Positions 53,864 to 64,000 are shown, counted from the first letter of the stretch. The stretch is 64,000 nt of DNA from Streptococcus oralis ATCC 35037 (GCF_900637025.1 NZ_LR134336.1:62001-126000); one strand, 5' to 3'. Notes: generated by a model from the sequence alone, not told the origin. Numbers and translations: made by a program.

Positions 53864-56365
53864 ATGAAAGAAAGAATTAATGAATTAAAAACAAAAATGC
53901 TGCATTTTTTCCAGCAGCTAATGCAACGAATTGCAAAATGGAAGAAAAGACTAGCAGAAAAACTGGCTAATAAGAAAACCGGTAAAAAGGGGACCTCTTC
54001 TGATAAAGTTGGAAGGGCAGGATCTAATTTTGCTAAGGTTTTGAGTGGGTTTAAAATAGTTTTTAATACTCTCTTTATCCTAGGTTTTATCGGTGGACTG
54101 TTTGGTGCTGGGGTGGCTATGGGTTATGGAGTCGCTCTATTTGACAAGGCCCAGGTACCTCAAGCAGAAGAGTTGGTCAAGCAAGTGAAGGATATTGCCT
54201 CTATCTCAGAAATCACTTATTCTGACGGCAGTACCATTGCCTCGATCGAGGGCGATTTGTTGCGCACTTCAGTCGCTTCAGATGCTATCTCAGACAATCT
54301 TAAGAAGGCTATCATTGCGACAGAGGACGAGAATTTCAACGAGCACAAGGGAGTCGTGCCTAAGGCCGTTATTCGTGCGACCCTGGGAACTTTTGTCGGT
54401 CTGGGGTCATCCAGTGGTGGTTCGACCTTGACTCAGCAGGTTATCAAGCAGCAAGTGGTGGGGGATGCTCCCACTCTAGCTCGTAAGGCCAAAGAAATCA
54501 TTGATGCTCTAGCTTTAGAGCGGGCTATGGGTAAGGATGAGATTTTAACAACCTACCTTAATATTGCTCCTTTTGGTCGCAATCATAAAGGCCAAAATAT
54601 TGCAGGTGCCCAACAGGCTGCAGAAGGAATCTTTGGGGTTAAGGCTTCGGATTTAACGGTCCCTCAAGCAGCCTTTATTGCAGGATTGCCACAGAGCCCA
54701 ATCAGTTACTCCCCTTATGAATCTGACGGTAGTATGAAGAGTGAGGAGGATTTGGCTCTGGGGATCAAACGGGCTAGAGATGTTCTCTATAATATGTACC
54801 GGACAGGGGCTCTAAGTCAGGAAGATTACGACAAGTACAAGGATTATGATTTTAAGAAAGACTTCCTACCATCTGGTAGTGTCAGTGGTACTTCGCGTGA
54901 CTATCTCTACTTCGCAACCTTGGCAGAAGCTACTGATCGGATGTATGACTACCTGATTCAGAGAGATAATGTTTCTGTACAAGAGCAAAAGAATGAATCC
55001 ATCCAGAAAGCTTATCGTGATTTAGCGACTAAGGAAATTGAAAATGGTGGATATAAGATTACGACAACTATCAATAAAAATGTTCATGCTGCGATGCAAA
55101 ATGCGGTGGCAACCTACGGCTATCTGCTAGATGATTCGACAGGACAGCCTGAGGTGGGGAATGTCCTCATGGATAACCAAACAGGAGCTATTCTTGGATT
55201 TGTCGGTGGTCGCAATTATCAAAAAAATCAGAATAACCACGCTATCGACACAAAACGTTCTCCTGCCTCAACTACTAAGCCGATATTGGCTTACAGTATT
55301 GCCATTGACCAAGGTTTGATGGGAAGTGCAAGCATCTTATCAAACTATCCAACCAACTTTTCAAACGGCAATCCCATCATGTATGTCAATAGTCCTGGTA
55401 CAGGTATGATGACATTGGGAGAAGCCCTTAACTACTCATGGAATATCCCAGCCTACTGGACTTATCGTACACTCCGAGAGAAGGGTGTTGATGTTAAAGG
55501 CTATATGGAAAAAATGGGTTACGAAATCCCAGAATATGGTATTGAGAGTTTACCGATGGGCGGAGGAATTGACGTTACAGTTGCTCAGCATACTAACGGA
55601 TATCAGACTCTGGCCAACAACGGAGTTTACCATAAGAAACATATGATCGCCAAGATAGAGTCAACAGATGGTCGAGTGGTATACGAGCACAAGGATAAAC
55701 CTGTCCAAGTTTACTCAAAAGCGACAGCGACCATCATGCAAAATTTGCTTCGCGATGTTATTTCATCTCGGATTACCTCAAGTTTCCAGACAGACTTGGC
55801 TACCATCAATCCAAGCCTCGCTAGCGCCGACTGGGTTGGAAAAACTGGGACAACCAATGAAGATGAAAATATGTGGCTTATGCTTTCTACGCCTCGCTTG
55901 ACCTTGGGTGGCTGGCTAGGTCACGATGACAACCGCCCGCTAGCCAAAGGGGCGGGCCACTACCGCAATGCCAACTATATGGCCCACTTGGTTAATGCTA
56001 TTCAACAAGCAAAACCTGGCATTTGGGGGAATGAGCGCTTTAATCTCGACTCAAGTGTGACCAAGTCACAAGTCCTCAAGTCGACAGGGGAGAAACCGGG
56101 CAAGGTTTCAATTAATGGCAAAGAAGTTAACGTTTCCGGTTCTACCGTAACAAGTTACTGGGCTACTAAAGAAGGAGCGCCAGTAACCACCTACCGCTTC
56201 GCTATTGGAGGAAGCGATGCAGATTATCAGAATGCTTGGAAGAATATTCTAGGAAGCATTCCTGCAGTAACTCCTCCAAGCTCAAGTAGCGGTTCGGGAA
56301 CAACAAGTTCGAGTGGAGATACTCAGAGTGGCTCTTCAGGACGTTCACGTCTATTTAATCGTTAA
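53864..56365 (+). CDS. pbp1b: Class A penicillin-binding protein 1b
   Basis: The 833-residue bifunctional enzyme has a basic cytosolic N-terminus, a membrane helix at about 67-93 and a GT51 glycosyltransferase ([27 protein letters not shown]). The transpeptidase domain carries SPASTTKP with the active Ser in SxxK, SWN and KTG (VGKTGTTNE). It polymerises and cross-links peptidoglycan outside the cell. The C-terminal tail is Ser/Gly-rich. The promoter is TGG-TATAAT. Confidence 0.95.
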   Translation: MKERINELKTKMLHFFQQLMQRIAKWKKRLAEKLANKKTGKKGTSSDKVGRAGSNFAKVLSGFKIVFNTLFILGFIGGLFGAGVAMGYGVALFDKAQVPQAEELVKQVKDIASISEITYSDGSTIASIEGDLLRTSVASDAISDNLKKAIIATEDENFNEHKGVVPKAVIRATLGTFVGLGSSSGGSTLTQQVIKQQVVGDAPTLARKAKEIIDALALERAMGKDEILTTYLNIAPFGRNHKGQNIAGAQQAAEGIFGVKASDLTVPQAAFIAGLPQSPISYSPYESDGSMKSEEDLALGIKRARDVLYNMYRTGALSQEDYDKYKDYDFKKDFLPSGSVSGTSRDYLYFATLAEATDRMYDYLIQRDNVSVQEQKNESIQKAYRDLATKEIENGGYKITTTINKNVHAAMQNAVATYGYLLDDSTGQPEVGNVLMDNQTGAILGFVGGRNYQKNQNNHAIDTKRSPASTTKPILAYSIAIDQGLMGSASILSNYPTNFSNGNPIMYVNSPGTGMMTLGEALNYSWNIPAYWTYRTLREKGVDVKGYMEKMGYEIPEYGIESLPMGGGIDVTVAQHTNGYQTLANNGVYHKKHMIAKIESTDGRVVYEHKDKPVQVYSKATATIMQNLLRDVISSRITSSFQTDLATINPSLASADWVGKTGTTNEDENMWLMLSTPRLTLGGWLGHDDNRPLAKGAGHYRNANYMAHLVNAIQQAKPGIWGNERFNLDSSVTKSQVLKSTGEKPGKVSINGKEVNVSGSTVTSYWATKEGAPVTTYRFAIGGSDADYQNAWKNILGSIPAVTPPSSSSGSGTTSSSGDTQSGSSGRSRLFNR

Positions 56366-56427
56366 GATAGAGTAGCAGCAAGGTTAGTAATTTCCCCTTG
56401 TTGCTACTTTTTTCTTTGTTGGTTTCG

Positions 56428-56436
56428 TGTTACAAT
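56428..56436 (+). promoter_or_regulatory. Extended -10 giving a leaderless EamA-transporter mRNA
   Basis: TGT-TACAAT at 56428-56436, six bases, then ATG 56443. No ribosome site. Confidence 0.6.
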
Positions 56437-56442
56437 AATAAT

Positions 56443-57354
56443 ATGAATCATTATCAGAAAAAGATTGTTAAGGGAACACTATATTCGCTACTCTCAGGCC
56501 TAATCTGGGGAATCTGTGGGATTTTAGGAGAGTATTTTTTCACTCATTATCCGGTGTCTTCTGGATGGATTACTTCTATGCGTTTACTGGTAGCGGGGAG
56601 TTTGGTTTTAGGCTTATCGGCCTTTCAGTTGCGCACTCGATTATTGGACATCTGGCGTGATAAGAAAAATTATCTACCTTTTTTAGCCTATGCTATTCTA
56701 GGTATTTTTTCTGTGCAGTTTTTCTTCTATCTCTGCGTTGAGTATTCCAATGCGACGACGGCAACCATTTTGCAATTTATCAGCCCCGTTTTTATTTTGT
56801 TTTACAATCGCATTGTCTACCAGAAGAAGGCTTCGATTACAGCTGTTTTCTATGTTTTGATTGCCATGCTAGGTGTTTTTTTGATGGCTACAAAAGGGGA
56901 TTTATCCCAGTTGTCCATGACACCTTTGGCTCTAGTAACAGGTTTGCTCAGTGCAGTAGGGGTCATGTTTAATGTTATCCTGCCTCAGCGTTTTGCACGG
57001 CGTTACGGATTTGTTCCGACTGTTGGTTGGGGGATGATCCTGGCAGGACTCTTTAGTAATTTCCTTTACCCCATTTATCGGATAAGTTTTCAAGTGGATC
57101 TAGTAAGTGTGCTGATTTGTCTGATGATTGCCGTGTTTGGCACCGCTTTTGCCTTCTTCCTATCTATGAAGGCTGTGTCACTCGTTTCCCCGCTGGTTGT
57201 ATCGGTGGTAAGTGCTAGCGAACCGCTTTCTTCAGCAATATTAAGTGTTCTTTTTCTAGGATTGGTCATGGATGGTTTTTTGGCCTTAGCTATGGTGTTG
57301 ATTATCGTTCCGATGATTTTCTTATCTGTGGAAGAAGCAAAACAAGCCAAGTAA
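56443..57354 (+). CDS. EamA/DMT-family transporter
   Basis: A 303-residue protein with ten helices in two five-helix halves, each with the EamA pattern (GLIWGICGILGEYFF; GVFLMATKGDLSQL; FAFFLSMKAVSLVSPLVVSV). Such drug/metabolite transporters export or import amino acids or nucleotide sugars. Start 56443 is preferred because the -10 box lies within the longer 56398 frame. Confidence 0.85.
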   Translation: MNHYQKKIVKGTLYSLLSGLIWGICGILGEYFFTHYPVSSGWITSMRLLVAGSLVLGLSAFQLRTRLLDIWRDKKNYLPFLAYAILGIFSVQFFFYLCVEYSNATTATILQFISPVFILFYNRIVYQKKASITAVFYVLIAMLGVFLMATKGDLSQLSMTPLALVTGLLSAVGVMFNVILPQRFARRYGFVPTVGWGMILAGLFSNFLYPIYRISFQVDLVSVLICLMIAVFGTAFAFFLSMKAVSLVSPLVVSVVSASEPLSSAILSVLFLGLVMDGFLALAMVLIIVPMIFLSVEEAKQAK

Positions 57355-57438
57355 AGATGCTTATTTGATAGTTGAGGCTTCAAATTTGAAGCCTTTTTTG
57401 GTAGAATAGGTATCATTATAACGAACCAGGAGGCGCCT

Positions 57439-58137
57439 ATGACTGCTACAAAAATGAATGCCCAAGAAATCATCCAATTTATCGCCAATGCTGAAAAGAA
57501 AACCAGTGTCAAAGTAACCTTTGAGGGAGAACTCGCAACTGCTGTACCAAGCTCTGTTGTCAAACTAGGAAATGTTTTATTCGGAGACTGGAAGGACGTC
57601 GCTCCGCTTCTCGAAGGTTTGGTAGAAAATCAAGATTATGTTGTTGAGCAAGATGCTCGCAATTCTGCAGTTCCTTTGCTAGATAAACGTGCGATTAACG
57701 CTCGTATCGAGCCAGGTGCTATTATCCGTGACCAGGTTGAAATTGGTGACAATGCTGTTATCATGATGGGAGCCGTTATCAATATCGGTGCTGAAATCGG
57801 TGCAGGAACCATGATTGATATGGGTGCCATCCTTGGTGGCCGCGCTATCGTTGGAAAAAATAGCCACGTTGGTGCAGGGGCAGTTTTGGCCGGTGTGATT
57901 GAGCCAGCTAGTGCTGAACCAGTCCGCGTCGGAGACAATGTTCTTATCGGTGCCAATGCAGTGGTTATTGAAGGAGTCCAAATCGGTAGCGGTTCAGTCG
58001 TTGCAGCAGGAGCTATTGTTACCCAAGATGTTCCAGAAAACGTTGTAGTAGCAGGTGTTCCAGCTCGTATCATCAAAGAAATTGATGCCCAAACCCAACA
58101 AAAAACAGCGCTTGAGGATGCGCTTCGTACCTTGTAA
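57439..58137 (+). CDS. dapH: Tetrahydrodipicolinate N-acetyltransferase
   Basis: The 232-residue enzyme acetylates tetrahydrodipicolinate in the acetyl branch of lysine/diaminopimelate synthesis. It has an N-terminal DapH domain and left-handed beta-helix repeats ([20 protein letters not shown] and [16 protein letters not shown]). AGGAGG precedes the ATG. It precedes dapL with a terminator-like hairpin between, so each may also be read separately. Confidence 0.95.
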   Translation: MTATKMNAQEIIQFIANAEKKTSVKVTFEGELATAVPSSVVKLGNVLFGDWKDVAPLLEGLVENQDYVVEQDARNSAVPLLDKRAINARIEPGAIIRDQVEIGDNAVIMMGAVINIGAEIGAGTMIDMGAILGGRAIVGKNSHVGAGAVLAGVIEPASAEPVRVGDNVLIGANAVVIEGVQIGSGSVVAAGAIVTQDVPENVVVAGVPARIIKEIDAQTQQKTALEDALRTL

Positions 58138-58149
58138 TTGTAAAAGTAA

Positions 58150-58184
58150 AAAAGAGGCGGAACCCTTTTTCCAGCCTCTTTCTT
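58150..58184 (+). terminator. Hairpin between dapH and dapL
   Basis: AAGAGGC-GGAA pairs with TTCC-A-GCCTCTT, then TCTTCT. Likely a partial terminator. Confidence 0.65.
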
Positions 58185-58206
58185 CTATCAAAAGGAGGAT
58201 CGATAG

Positions 58207-59337
58207 ATGTTAGATTTGATTCAGACTAGACGAGATTTACACCAGATTCCAGAGATTGGCTTGGAGGAGTTCGAGACTCAGGCTTATTTGCTGGATGTGA
58301 TTGAGAAATTGATTGAGGGCAAGGACTTTGTTCAAGTTCGTACTTGGCGAACAGGAATTTTGGTCTATTTGCAGGGAAGTCAGCCGGAGCGGACCATTGG
58401 TTGGCGGACAGATATTGATGGCCTGCCTATCGTCGAACAAACAGGCCTGCCTTTTGCTTCTCAACACCAAGGTCGCATGCATGCTTGTGGCCATGATTTT
58501 CATATGACCATTGCCTTGGGCTGTTTAGAGCGCGCCCTTGAGGAGCAACCCAAGAATAATCTGCTCTTCCTATTTCAGCCTGCTGAAGAGAATGAAGCCG
58601 GTGGTATGCTCATGTATGAGGATGGCGCTTTTGAGGACTGGCTACCAGACCAGTTTTATGGACTCCATGTTCGTCCGGATTTGAAAGTTGGCCAGATTGC
58701 GACCAATACCCATACACTCTTTGCTGGGACTTGCGAGGTGAAGATCCGTTTCAAAGGCAAAGGTGGCCACGCAGCCTTTCCGCATGAAGCCAATGATGCC
58801 TTGGTGGCTGCTAGTTACTTTGTAACCCAAGTACAGTCAGTTGTCAGCCGCAATGTCAATCCAATTGAGGGAGCAGTGGTGACCTTTGGTGTTTTCCAAG
58901 CTGGAACAACCAACAATGTCATTACAGACACAGCATTTTTACACGGAACCATTCGCGCCTTGACTCAGGACATGAGCCTCTTGGTACAAAAAAGAGTCAA
59001 GACAGTCGCAGAAGGGGTTGCAGCAGCCTTTGATATGGAAGTTGAAGTGGAACTCAAGCAAGGAGGCTACCTACCTGTTGAGAACAATCCAGCCTTGGCG
59101 CGTGAACTGATGGACTTCTTTGAAGAAAAAGAGGGAGTCGAGTTGATTGATATCGAGCCTGCTATGACTGGTGAGGACTTTGGTTATCTTCTTTCAAAGG
59201 TTGATGGGGTTATGTTTTGGCTAGGTATCGACAGTCCTTATGCTCTTCATCATCCTCAGATGAGTCCCAAGGAAGAAGCCCTAGCCATTGGTGTTGAGGC
59301 GGTTTCTAGTTTTCTCAAAAAGAAAGCGGCGGAGTAG
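58207..59337 (+). CDS. dapL: N-acetyldiaminopimelate deacetylase
   Basis: A 376-residue M20 amidohydrolase with [11 protein letters not shown] (metal ligands His, Asp-region), PAEENEAGG catalytic Glu, and TGEDFGYLL near the end. Next to dapH it is the deacetylase of the acetyl lysine pathway, rather than a hippurate hydrolase as such proteins are often labelled. AGGAGGATC precedes the ATG. Confidence 0.9.
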   Translation: MLDLIQTRRDLHQIPEIGLEEFETQAYLLDVIEKLIEGKDFVQVRTWRTGILVYLQGSQPERTIGWRTDIDGLPIVEQTGLPFASQHQGRMHACGHDFHMTIALGCLERALEEQPKNNLLFLFQPAEENEAGGMLMYEDGAFEDWLPDQFYGLHVRPDLKVGQIATNTHTLFAGTCEVKIRFKGKGGHAAFPHEANDALVAASYFVTQVQSVVSRNVNPIEGAVVTFGVFQAGTTNNVITDTAFLHGTIRALTQDMSLLVQKRVKTVAEGVAAAFDMEVEVELKQGGYLPVENNPALARELMDFFEEKEGVELIDIEPAMTGEDFGYLLSKVDGVMFWLGIDSPYALHHPQMSPKEEALAIGVEAVSSFLKKKAAE

Positions 59338-59348
59338 AGGGCTTAGCT

Positions 59349-59888
59349 ATGAAATCGAAATTACGCAAGCAAGTCTTGCAAGAAATGAAGGCTATATCTC
59401 AGGAACAAAAACAGGCTATGGATCGAGCTTTAACAAAACGATTTTTGAATCACCCCTTTTACCAAGAAGCCAAGACCATCGCAACCTATCTCTCCTTCCC
59501 TCATGAATTTCAAACGCAAGAATTGATCGAGCAGGCGCTGAAGGATGGCAAAAAAGTTCTGATACCCAAAACCTATCCCAAGGGGCGAATGGAGTTTGTG
59601 GTCTATCATCCGCAGCAGTTGGTAAAAACTTCCTTTGGCTTACTGGAACCGCAAGGAGACTTGGAAGTGGTGGAACCGTCTCAGATTGATTTAATTCATG
59701 TTCCGGGCCTGGCTTTTACAACAGAGGGCTATCGGATTGGATATGGTGGAGGTTACTACGACCGCTATCTGGAGAATTTTGCTGGGCAGAGCCTGAGTAC
59801 AATCTATCCTTGTCAAATTCAGGAGTTTAACTTGGAAGACCATGATATTCCCGTCCAGGAGGTGCTAATCTATGAAGGAAATCTTTGA
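59349..59888 (+). CDS. fthC: 5-formyltetrahydrofolate cyclo-ligase
   Basis: The 179-residue enzyme turns 5-formyl-THF into 5,10-methenyl-THF with ATP. Basic N-terminus KSKLRKQVLQEMKAI, ATP-site GYRIGYGGGYYDRYL near 130-145. It overlaps the rhomboid gene by 17 bases. Confidence 0.92.
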   Translation: MKSKLRKQVLQEMKAISQEQKQAMDRALTKRFLNHPFYQEAKTIATYLSFPHEFQTQELIEQALKDGKKVLIPKTYPKGRMEFVVYHPQQLVKTSFGLLEPQGDLEVVEPSQIDLIHVPGLAFTTEGYRIGYGGGYYDRYLENFAGQSLSTIYPCQIQEFNLEDHDIPVQEVLIYEGNL

Positions 59889-60552
59889 TAAACGTTATCC
59901 TGTGACTAGTTTCTTCCTTCTAGTAACAGCTTTGGTATTTCTCTTGATGTTGATTCTTACAGGCTTAAATTTTGAACGAGCGGATACCTTGCTTCGGTTT
60001 GGAGCCATGTATGGACCAATCATTCGCCTGTTCCCTGAGCAGATTTGGCGCCTTTTTTCGGCTATATTTGTGCATATTGGATGGGAGCATTTCATTGTCA
60101 ATATGATTTCGCTCTACTTTCTTGGACGACAGGTGGAGGAGATTTTCGGTTCTAAGCAGTTCTTTTTTCTCTATCTCTTATCAGGAATGATGGGCAATCT
60201 CTTTGTGTTTGCTTTCACACCGAAAGTCCTAGCAGCAGGAGCATCCACCTCCCTCTATGGACTATTTGCTGCGATTATCGTTTTGCGCTACGCGACTCGC
60301 AGCCCCTATATCCAGCAGTTGGGGCAATCCTACCTGACGCTTTTCGTGATAAATATCATTGGAAGTGTTCTGATTCCAGGAATCAGCCTAGCAGGGCATA
60401 TTGGCGGTGCAGTAGGCGGTGCCTTTCTAGCAGTCATCTTCCCAGTCAAATGGGAGAGAAGGATGTACAGTACTAGCCAGCGACTCGGAGCAACTGTACT
60501 TTTTATCGCACTAGCCATTTTCCTTTGCTATAAGGGAATGAACTATGTGTAG
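59872..60552 (+). CDS. Rhomboid-family intramembrane serine protease
   Basis: The 226-residue protein has about seven helices with rhomboid motifs: HIGWEHFIVNM (His and Asn of the oxyanion region), catalytic Ser in GASTSLYGLFAA, and catalytic His in AGHIGGAVGG. A GASG-type loop is common; here it reads GAST. It cleaves membrane proteins within the bilayer. Confidence 0.9.
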   Translation: MKEIFDKRYPVTSFFLLVTALVFLLMLILTGLNFERADTLLRFGAMYGPIIRLFPEQIWRLFSAIFVHIGWEHFIVNMISLYFLGRQVEEIFGSKQFFFLYLLSGMMGNLFVFAFTPKVLAAGASTSLYGLFAAIIVLRYATRSPYIQQLGQSYLTLFVINIIGSVLIPGISLAGHIGGAVGGAFLAVIFPVKWERRMYSTSQRLGATVLFIALAIFLCYKGMNYV

Positions 60553-60586
60553 GGGGGAATAGTTAAAAGCGAGCACCGATTCGGTT

Positions 60587-60618
60587 GCTAATAAGTCATC
60601 TGCAAAGATGGCTTTTTT
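60587..60618 (+). terminator. Terminator after the rhomboid gene
   Basis: GTCATCT-GCAA-AGATGGC, then TTTTTTAT. Confidence 0.8.
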
Positions 60619-60636
60619 ATTGCAAGCTTCAACAAA

Positions 60637-60670
60637 AAAACAAAGCCCTTATTTAAGAGCTTTGTTTTTC
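60637..60670. terminator. Bidirectional terminator before galU
   Basis: CAAAGC (60641-60646) and GCTTTG with inner CTT/AAG, A-run and T-run flanks; serves galU on the minus strand. Confidence 0.82.
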
Positions 60671-60672
60671 TT

Positions 60673-61572
60673 CTATTCCTCCTCAGATAACTCTTTCCCA
60701 AGTTGAATGAGGTAGTCTTTCAAGTCGTCTTTAACTTGTGGGTGTTTGAGAGCGTAGTCGATGGAGGTTTTCATAAAGCCAAACTTATCTCCGACATCGT
60801 AACGAGCTCCCTTGAACTCACGAGCAAATACACGTTGTGTTTTATTGAGGGTATCGATTGCATCTGTCAGCTGAATTTCATTTCCTGCACCTGGAGCTTG
60901 GTTTTCGAGGATTTGGAAAATCTCAGGAGTGAGGAGGTAGCGCCCGATGATAGCAAGGTCGCTAGGAGCATCCTCTGGTGCAGGTTTTTCAACGAAGGTT
61001 TCAACGCTATAAAGGCCGTCTTTTCCTTCGCCTTGCGGAGCAATAACCCCATAGGCAGATACTTCGTCATGAGGGACTGGCATAACAGCGATAGTAGACG
61101 CGTGAGTACGCTCGTAGTCATCCATGAGTTGTTTGGTAAGTGGGACAGCCTTTTCGTTCGTGATATCCATCAAGTCATCACCAAGCATAACGACAAAAGG
61201 TTCATTTCCGACGAAAGCCTTGGCTTGTAAAACAGCATCGCCGAGACCACGTGGATGCGTTTGGCGGATAAAATGCAGGCGCATGCCGGTTGTCTCATCA
61301 ACCAGCTTCAAAAGATCTGTTTTCCCTTTTTCTTTAAGGTTATATTCCAATTCAAAGTTTGAATCAAAATGGTCCTCGATAGAACGTTTTGACTTACCTG
61401 TAACAACCAAGATATCTTCGATACCAGATTTGAGAGCTTCTTCAACGATAAACTGGATAGTGGGCTTGTCTACGATTGGCAACATTTCCTTGGCCAAGGC
61501 CTTAGTTGCTGGGAGGAAGCGAGTTCCCAATCCAGCGGCTGGGATGACTGCTTTTCTGACTTTTTGTTTCAT
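60673..61572 (-). CDS. galU: UTP-glucose-1-phosphate uridylyltransferase
   Basis: A 299-residue GalU: nucleotide-binding [20 protein letters not shown] (13-32), [11 protein letters not shown] metal site and [20 protein letters not shown]. It makes UDP-glucose for capsule, teichoic acid and galactose pathways. It follows gpsA by 21 bases on the same strand. Confidence 0.97.
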   Translation of the reverse strand: MKQKVRKAVIPAAGLGTRFLPATKALAKEMLPIVDKPTIQFIVEEALKSGIEDILVVTGKSKRSIEDHFDSNFELEYNLKEKGKTDLLKLVDETTGMRLHFIRQTHPRGLGDAVLQAKAFVGNEPFVVMLGDDLMDITNEKAVPLTKQLMDDYERTHASTIAVMPVPHDEVSAYGVIAPQGEGKDGLYSVETFVEKPAPEDAPSDLAIIGRYLLTPEIFQILENQAPGAGNEIQLTDAIDTLNKTQRVFAREFKGARYDVGDKFGFMKTSIDYALKHPQVKDDLKDYLIQLGKELSEEE

Positions 61573-61593
61573 GATGTTCCTTTCTATAAGGGT

Positions 61594-62610
61594 CTATGAC
61601 CATTCGTTTTCTGCTTTAAATTCATTGCTCATGATGTCAGTGATTGCTTCTTTGATATTGACACCTTCATAGATCACTCGGTAAATAGCCTGTGTGATTG
61701 GCATGTAGACACCCAATTCCTGAGCCAGTTCGTAAGCCGCTCGAGTTGTTGAGATTCCTTCGATGACCATACCCATGTTTGCTTCGATGTCTGCGAGGGA
61801 TTCTCCACGACCGAGAGCATCACCGGCCCTCCAGTTACGAGAGTGGACAGATGTCCCCGTTACGATCAAATCTCCAACTCCAGAAAGACCGCTATAAGTC
61901 AGAGGGTTAGCTCCCAGAGCAACCCCTAGACGGGTGATTTCAGCCAAGCCACGGGCAATGATAGCCGCCTTGGCATTGTCGCCAAATCCTAGGCCATGTA
62001 ATGCCCCAGCGCCAACTGCGATGATGTTTTTGAGAGCACCAGCGGTTTCAACTCCGATAACATCCGTATTAGTATAGAGACGGAAGTAGTGATTGCTAAA
62101 GAGATTTTGGACGTACTGAGCAGTTTCAAGGTCTTTAGAGGCTGCTGTAATCAAGGTAATATCCCGTACAATAGTTTCCTCAGCATGGCTAGGTCCTGAA
62201 ACAACAACGACTTCACTACGGAGGTCAGCTGGGATTTCCTCTTCAAGAATAGTTGATAGACGTTTGTGGCTATCTGGTTCCAATCCTTTGGAGGCATGCA
62301 TGATGACAACCTTGTGATCAAGCACCTTTGCTACTTGTTGGGCAACCAGTCTCGTTACTTTTGTTGGGACCACAAATAAAACAGCATCCACATCCTTTAG
62401 TGTTTCTTCTAAATCATGATAGGCTTTGATTTTTTCGTCGAGTAGGATATCTTTGAAATAGCGTTTGTTTGTATGTTGGTTATTGATTTCATCAATTTGG
62501 TCAGAAATATTTCCCCAAATTCGAACCTCGTGTCCATTGTCGTTTAGGACCTGCGAAAGGGCAGTTCCCCAAGAACCAGGACCCAAGACAGCGATGGTTT
62601 GTTTCTTCAT
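61594..62610 (-). CDS. gpsA: Glycerol-3-phosphate dehydrogenase (NAD(P)+)
   Basis: A 338-residue enzyme: Rossmann [17 protein letters not shown] at residues 10-26 and C-terminal domain with the catalytic lysine in [14 protein letters not shown]. It makes sn-glycerol 3-phosphate for lipids. The promoter on the minus strand is TGG-TAAAAT (about 62651-62643), the same extended -10 sequence as at hisS and aspS. Operon with galU. Confidence 0.97.
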   Translation of the reverse strand: MKKQTIAVLGPGSWGTALSQVLNDNGHEVRIWGNISDQIDEINNQHTNKRYFKDILLDEKIKAYHDLEETLKDVDAVLFVVPTKVTRLVAQQVAKVLDHKVVIMHASKGLEPDSHKRLSTILEEEIPADLRSEVVVVSGPSHAEETIVRDITLITAASKDLETAQYVQNLFSNHYFRLYTNTDVIGVETAGALKNIIAVGAGALHGLGFGDNAKAAIIARGLAEITRLGVALGANPLTYSGLSGVGDLIVTGTSVHSRNWRAGDALGRGESLADIEANMGMVIEGISTTRAAYELAQELGVYMPITQAIYRVIYEGVNIKEAITDIMSNEFKAENEWS

Positions 62611-62713
62611 CTTTTCCTCCTTGTAAGAGTTCTTCCTTCCATTTTACCATAAAAAGCCTTTTCATGCATCACCTGTAGATGAAAGCGTACTAATTTATAA
62701 TAAGGAGACTTCT

Positions 62714-62742
62714 TTGACAAGATGCCTCTTTTTTGCTAGAAT
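62714..62742 (+). promoter_or_regulatory. Promoter of the patA-like ABC gene
   Basis: TTGACA (62714-62719), 17 bases, TGC-TAGAAT (-10 at 62737-62742). Confidence 0.85.
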
Positions 62743-62763
62743 AGCATCAATATGAACGAATGA

Positions 62764-62806
62764 GAAGGAGCTGACGCAGGATGTCGCTCCCTTTATCTAT
62801 TTTATT
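62764..62806 (+). promoter_or_regulatory. Leader hairpin, possible attenuator of the patA-like gene
   Basis: GGAGC-T-GAC (from 62766) pairs with GTC-GCTCC and is followed by a T-rich CTTTATCTATTTTATT. A transcriptional attenuator in this place is described upstream of pneumococcal patA. Confidence 0.6.
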
Positions 62807-62816
62807 AGGAGGAAAT

Positions 62817-64000
62817 ATGCTGATTAAAAAAATAAAAACCTATAAATGGCAGGCCTTGGCATCCTTAATGATGACAGGCTTGATGGTTGCGAGTTCGCTC
62901 TTGCAACCGCGCTATTTGCAAGAGGTGTTAGAGGCTTTGTTGGCCGGACAAAATGAGGCTATTTATAGTATTGGCACTTGGCTGATAGGAGTAGCCCTAG
63001 TCGGTCTGGTTGCAGGTGGGGTCAATGTAACGCTTGCAGCCTATATTGCTCAAGGAGTGTCTTCGGACCTTCGGGAAGACGCTTTTCGCAAGATCCAGAC
63101 TTTTTCTTATGCCAATATCGAGCAGTTTAATGCCGGCAACCTTGTCGTCCGTATGACCAATGATATCAACCAAATTCAGAACGTGGTGATGATGGCTTTT
63201 CAAATTCTTTTCCGTCTCCCTCTTCTCTTTATCGGTTCCTTTATCTTGGCGGTTCACACTCTTCCATCACTTTGGTGGGTGATTGTCCTCATGGTGCTCT
63301 TGATCTTTGCACTAACAGCCATCATGATGGGAATGATGGGACCACGATTTGCTAAGTTTCAAACCCTTCTTGAACGGATCAATGCTATCGCTAAGGAAAA
63401 TCTACGTGGTGTGCGCGTGGTTAAATCCTTTGTGCAGGAAAAAGCACAATTTGACAAATTTACCGAAGTCTCAGATGAACTTCTCGGCCAAAATCTTTAT
63501 ATCGGTTATGCCTTCTCAGTTATAGAACCTGTTATGATGCTAGTCGGCTATGGGGCAGTCTTCCTCTCTATCTGGTTGGTGGCAGGCATGGCTCAGTCAG
63601 ATCCATCTGTTGTGGGCTCGATTGCTTCCTTTATCAACTATCTCAGCCAGATTATCTTTACCATCATCATGGTTGGATTTTTAGGAAATTCTGTCAGTCG
63701 TGCCATGATTTCCTTGCGTCGTATCCGCGAAATTCTAGATACCGAGCCAGCGATGACATTTAAAGATCTCCCAGACGAAGAGTTAGAAGGAAGTCTCTCT
63801 TTTGAAAATGTGACCTTTACCTATCCCAATGACGATGAGCCTATGCTGAAGAATGTGACCTTTGAAATTGCGCCTGGTCAGATGGTCGGTGTGGTTGGGG
63901 CGACTGGAGCAGGGAAATCCACCCTAGCTCAGTTAATTCCACGGCTTTTTGATCCACAAGAGGGATCTATCAAGATTGGTGGCAAGGATATTCGAGACGT
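62817..64000 (+). CDS. patA: ABC exporter half-transporter, PatA-like (truncated by window end)
   Basis: Only the first 394 codons are in the window. They give a six-helix exporter membrane domain (residues about 10-310) and the start of the nucleotide-binding domain with Walker A GATGAGKST near residue 362. The N-terminus MLIKKIKTYKWQALASL agrees with what I recall for pneumococcal PatA, half of the fluoroquinolone exporter PatAB. ATG 62817 has TTAGGAGGAAAT before it; an in-frame ATG at 62781 is less well placed. Identity as PatA rather than another heterodimeric exporter is moderate. Confidence 0.7.
   Translation, partial: MLIKKIKTYKWQALASLMMTGLMVASSLLQPRYLQEVLEALLAGQNEAIYSIGTWLIGVALVGLVAGGVNVTLAAYIAQGVSSDLREDAFRKIQTFSYANIEQFNAGNLVVRMTNDINQIQNVVMMAFQILFRLPLLFIGSFILAVHTLPSLWWVIVLMVLLIFALTAIMMGMMGPRFAKFQTLLERINAIAKENLRGVRVVKSFVQEKAQFDKFTEVSDELLGQNLYIGYAFSVIEPVMMLVGYGAVFLSIWLVAGMAQSDPSVVGSIASFINYLSQIIFTIIMVGFLGNSVSRAMISLRRIREILDTEPAMTFKDLPDEELEGSLSFENVTFTYPNDDEPMLKNVTFEIAPGQMVGVVGATGAGKSTLAQLIPRLFDPQEGSIKIGGKDIRD

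Noticed and set aside
57636..58076. 146-codon minus-strand frame over dapH
   Set aside because: Low-complexity Ala/Pro/Ile/Thr product that mirrors the hexapeptide repeats of dapH.

Overview
The window is a piece of a Streptococcus chromosome from the Mitis group (S. mitis, S. oralis or S. pneumoniae relatives). Low-GC coding, AGGAGG ribosome sites, the maltodextrin locus malX-C-D / malR-malA / malQ-malP, a pavB-like SSURE surface protein next to a response regulator and histidine kinase of the TCS08 type, and the dapH-dapL-fthC-rhomboid-galU-gpsA run all fit that group. No rRNA, tRNA, CRISPR array, intact transposase or prophage is visible.

Layout. 1-3.7 kb: end of a sugar PTS, then agaS, a lacD-type aldolase and galM (amino-sugar/galactose use). 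3.8-4.7 kb: a VOC (glyoxalase-like) protein. 5-8.3 kb: five small membrane proteins of unknown function, two of them recent duplicates. 8.4-10 kb: a CstR-type persulfide sensor, two single-domain rhodaneses and the wreck of a CoA-disulfide reductase between them, with a matching operator. 10-15 kb: acetyltransferase, a carbohydrate-binding lipoprotein behind four phased TTTNAG repeats, and a TetR-controlled ABC-2 exporter with two palindromic operators. 15.3-23 kb: nucleoside phosphorylase, potassium transporter KtrB/KtrA, pavB-like adhesin, two-component system, rpsD with a structured leader.

23.1-27.5 kb is an AT-rich accessory island. It holds four tandem, mutually similar hairpin small RNA genes on the minus strand (each with its own promoter), then an array of six very small acidic proteins built from three families (three LSM-like paralogues), palindromic elements, decayed coding sequence and an orphan membrane protein. 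The island also marks a change of synteny: what I recall as the SP_0064-0085 side of the pneumococcal map ends here and the SP_2135-2091 side begins, in reverse order.

27.5-36.9 kb: rpmG, rpmF, ilvD (with a perfect CodY box), a SufT-like protein, hisS, a six-gene HTH/PspC/CPBP membrane cluster, aspS and a YitT protein. 37-39 kb: a compact AT-rich three-gene module (GNAT plus PUA-like fusion, ASCH protein, P-loop kinase-like protein) bracketed by two copies of the same palindrome family found in the first island. This module is the best candidate for an undescribed system. 39-49 kb: the complete maltodextrin locus with MalR operators and CcpA cre sites. 49-64 kb: rlmA, a P-type ATPase pair, tyrS, pbp1b, an EamA transporter, lysine biosynthesis dapH/dapL, fthC, a rhomboid, galU, gpsA and the first 394 codons of a patA-like ABC exporter that runs off the end.

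Two themes cut across the window: extended -10 promoters are very common, and three genes (ktrB, rlmA, the EamA transporter) appear to be leaderless, with the start codon exactly 7 nt after the -10 box and no ribosome site.
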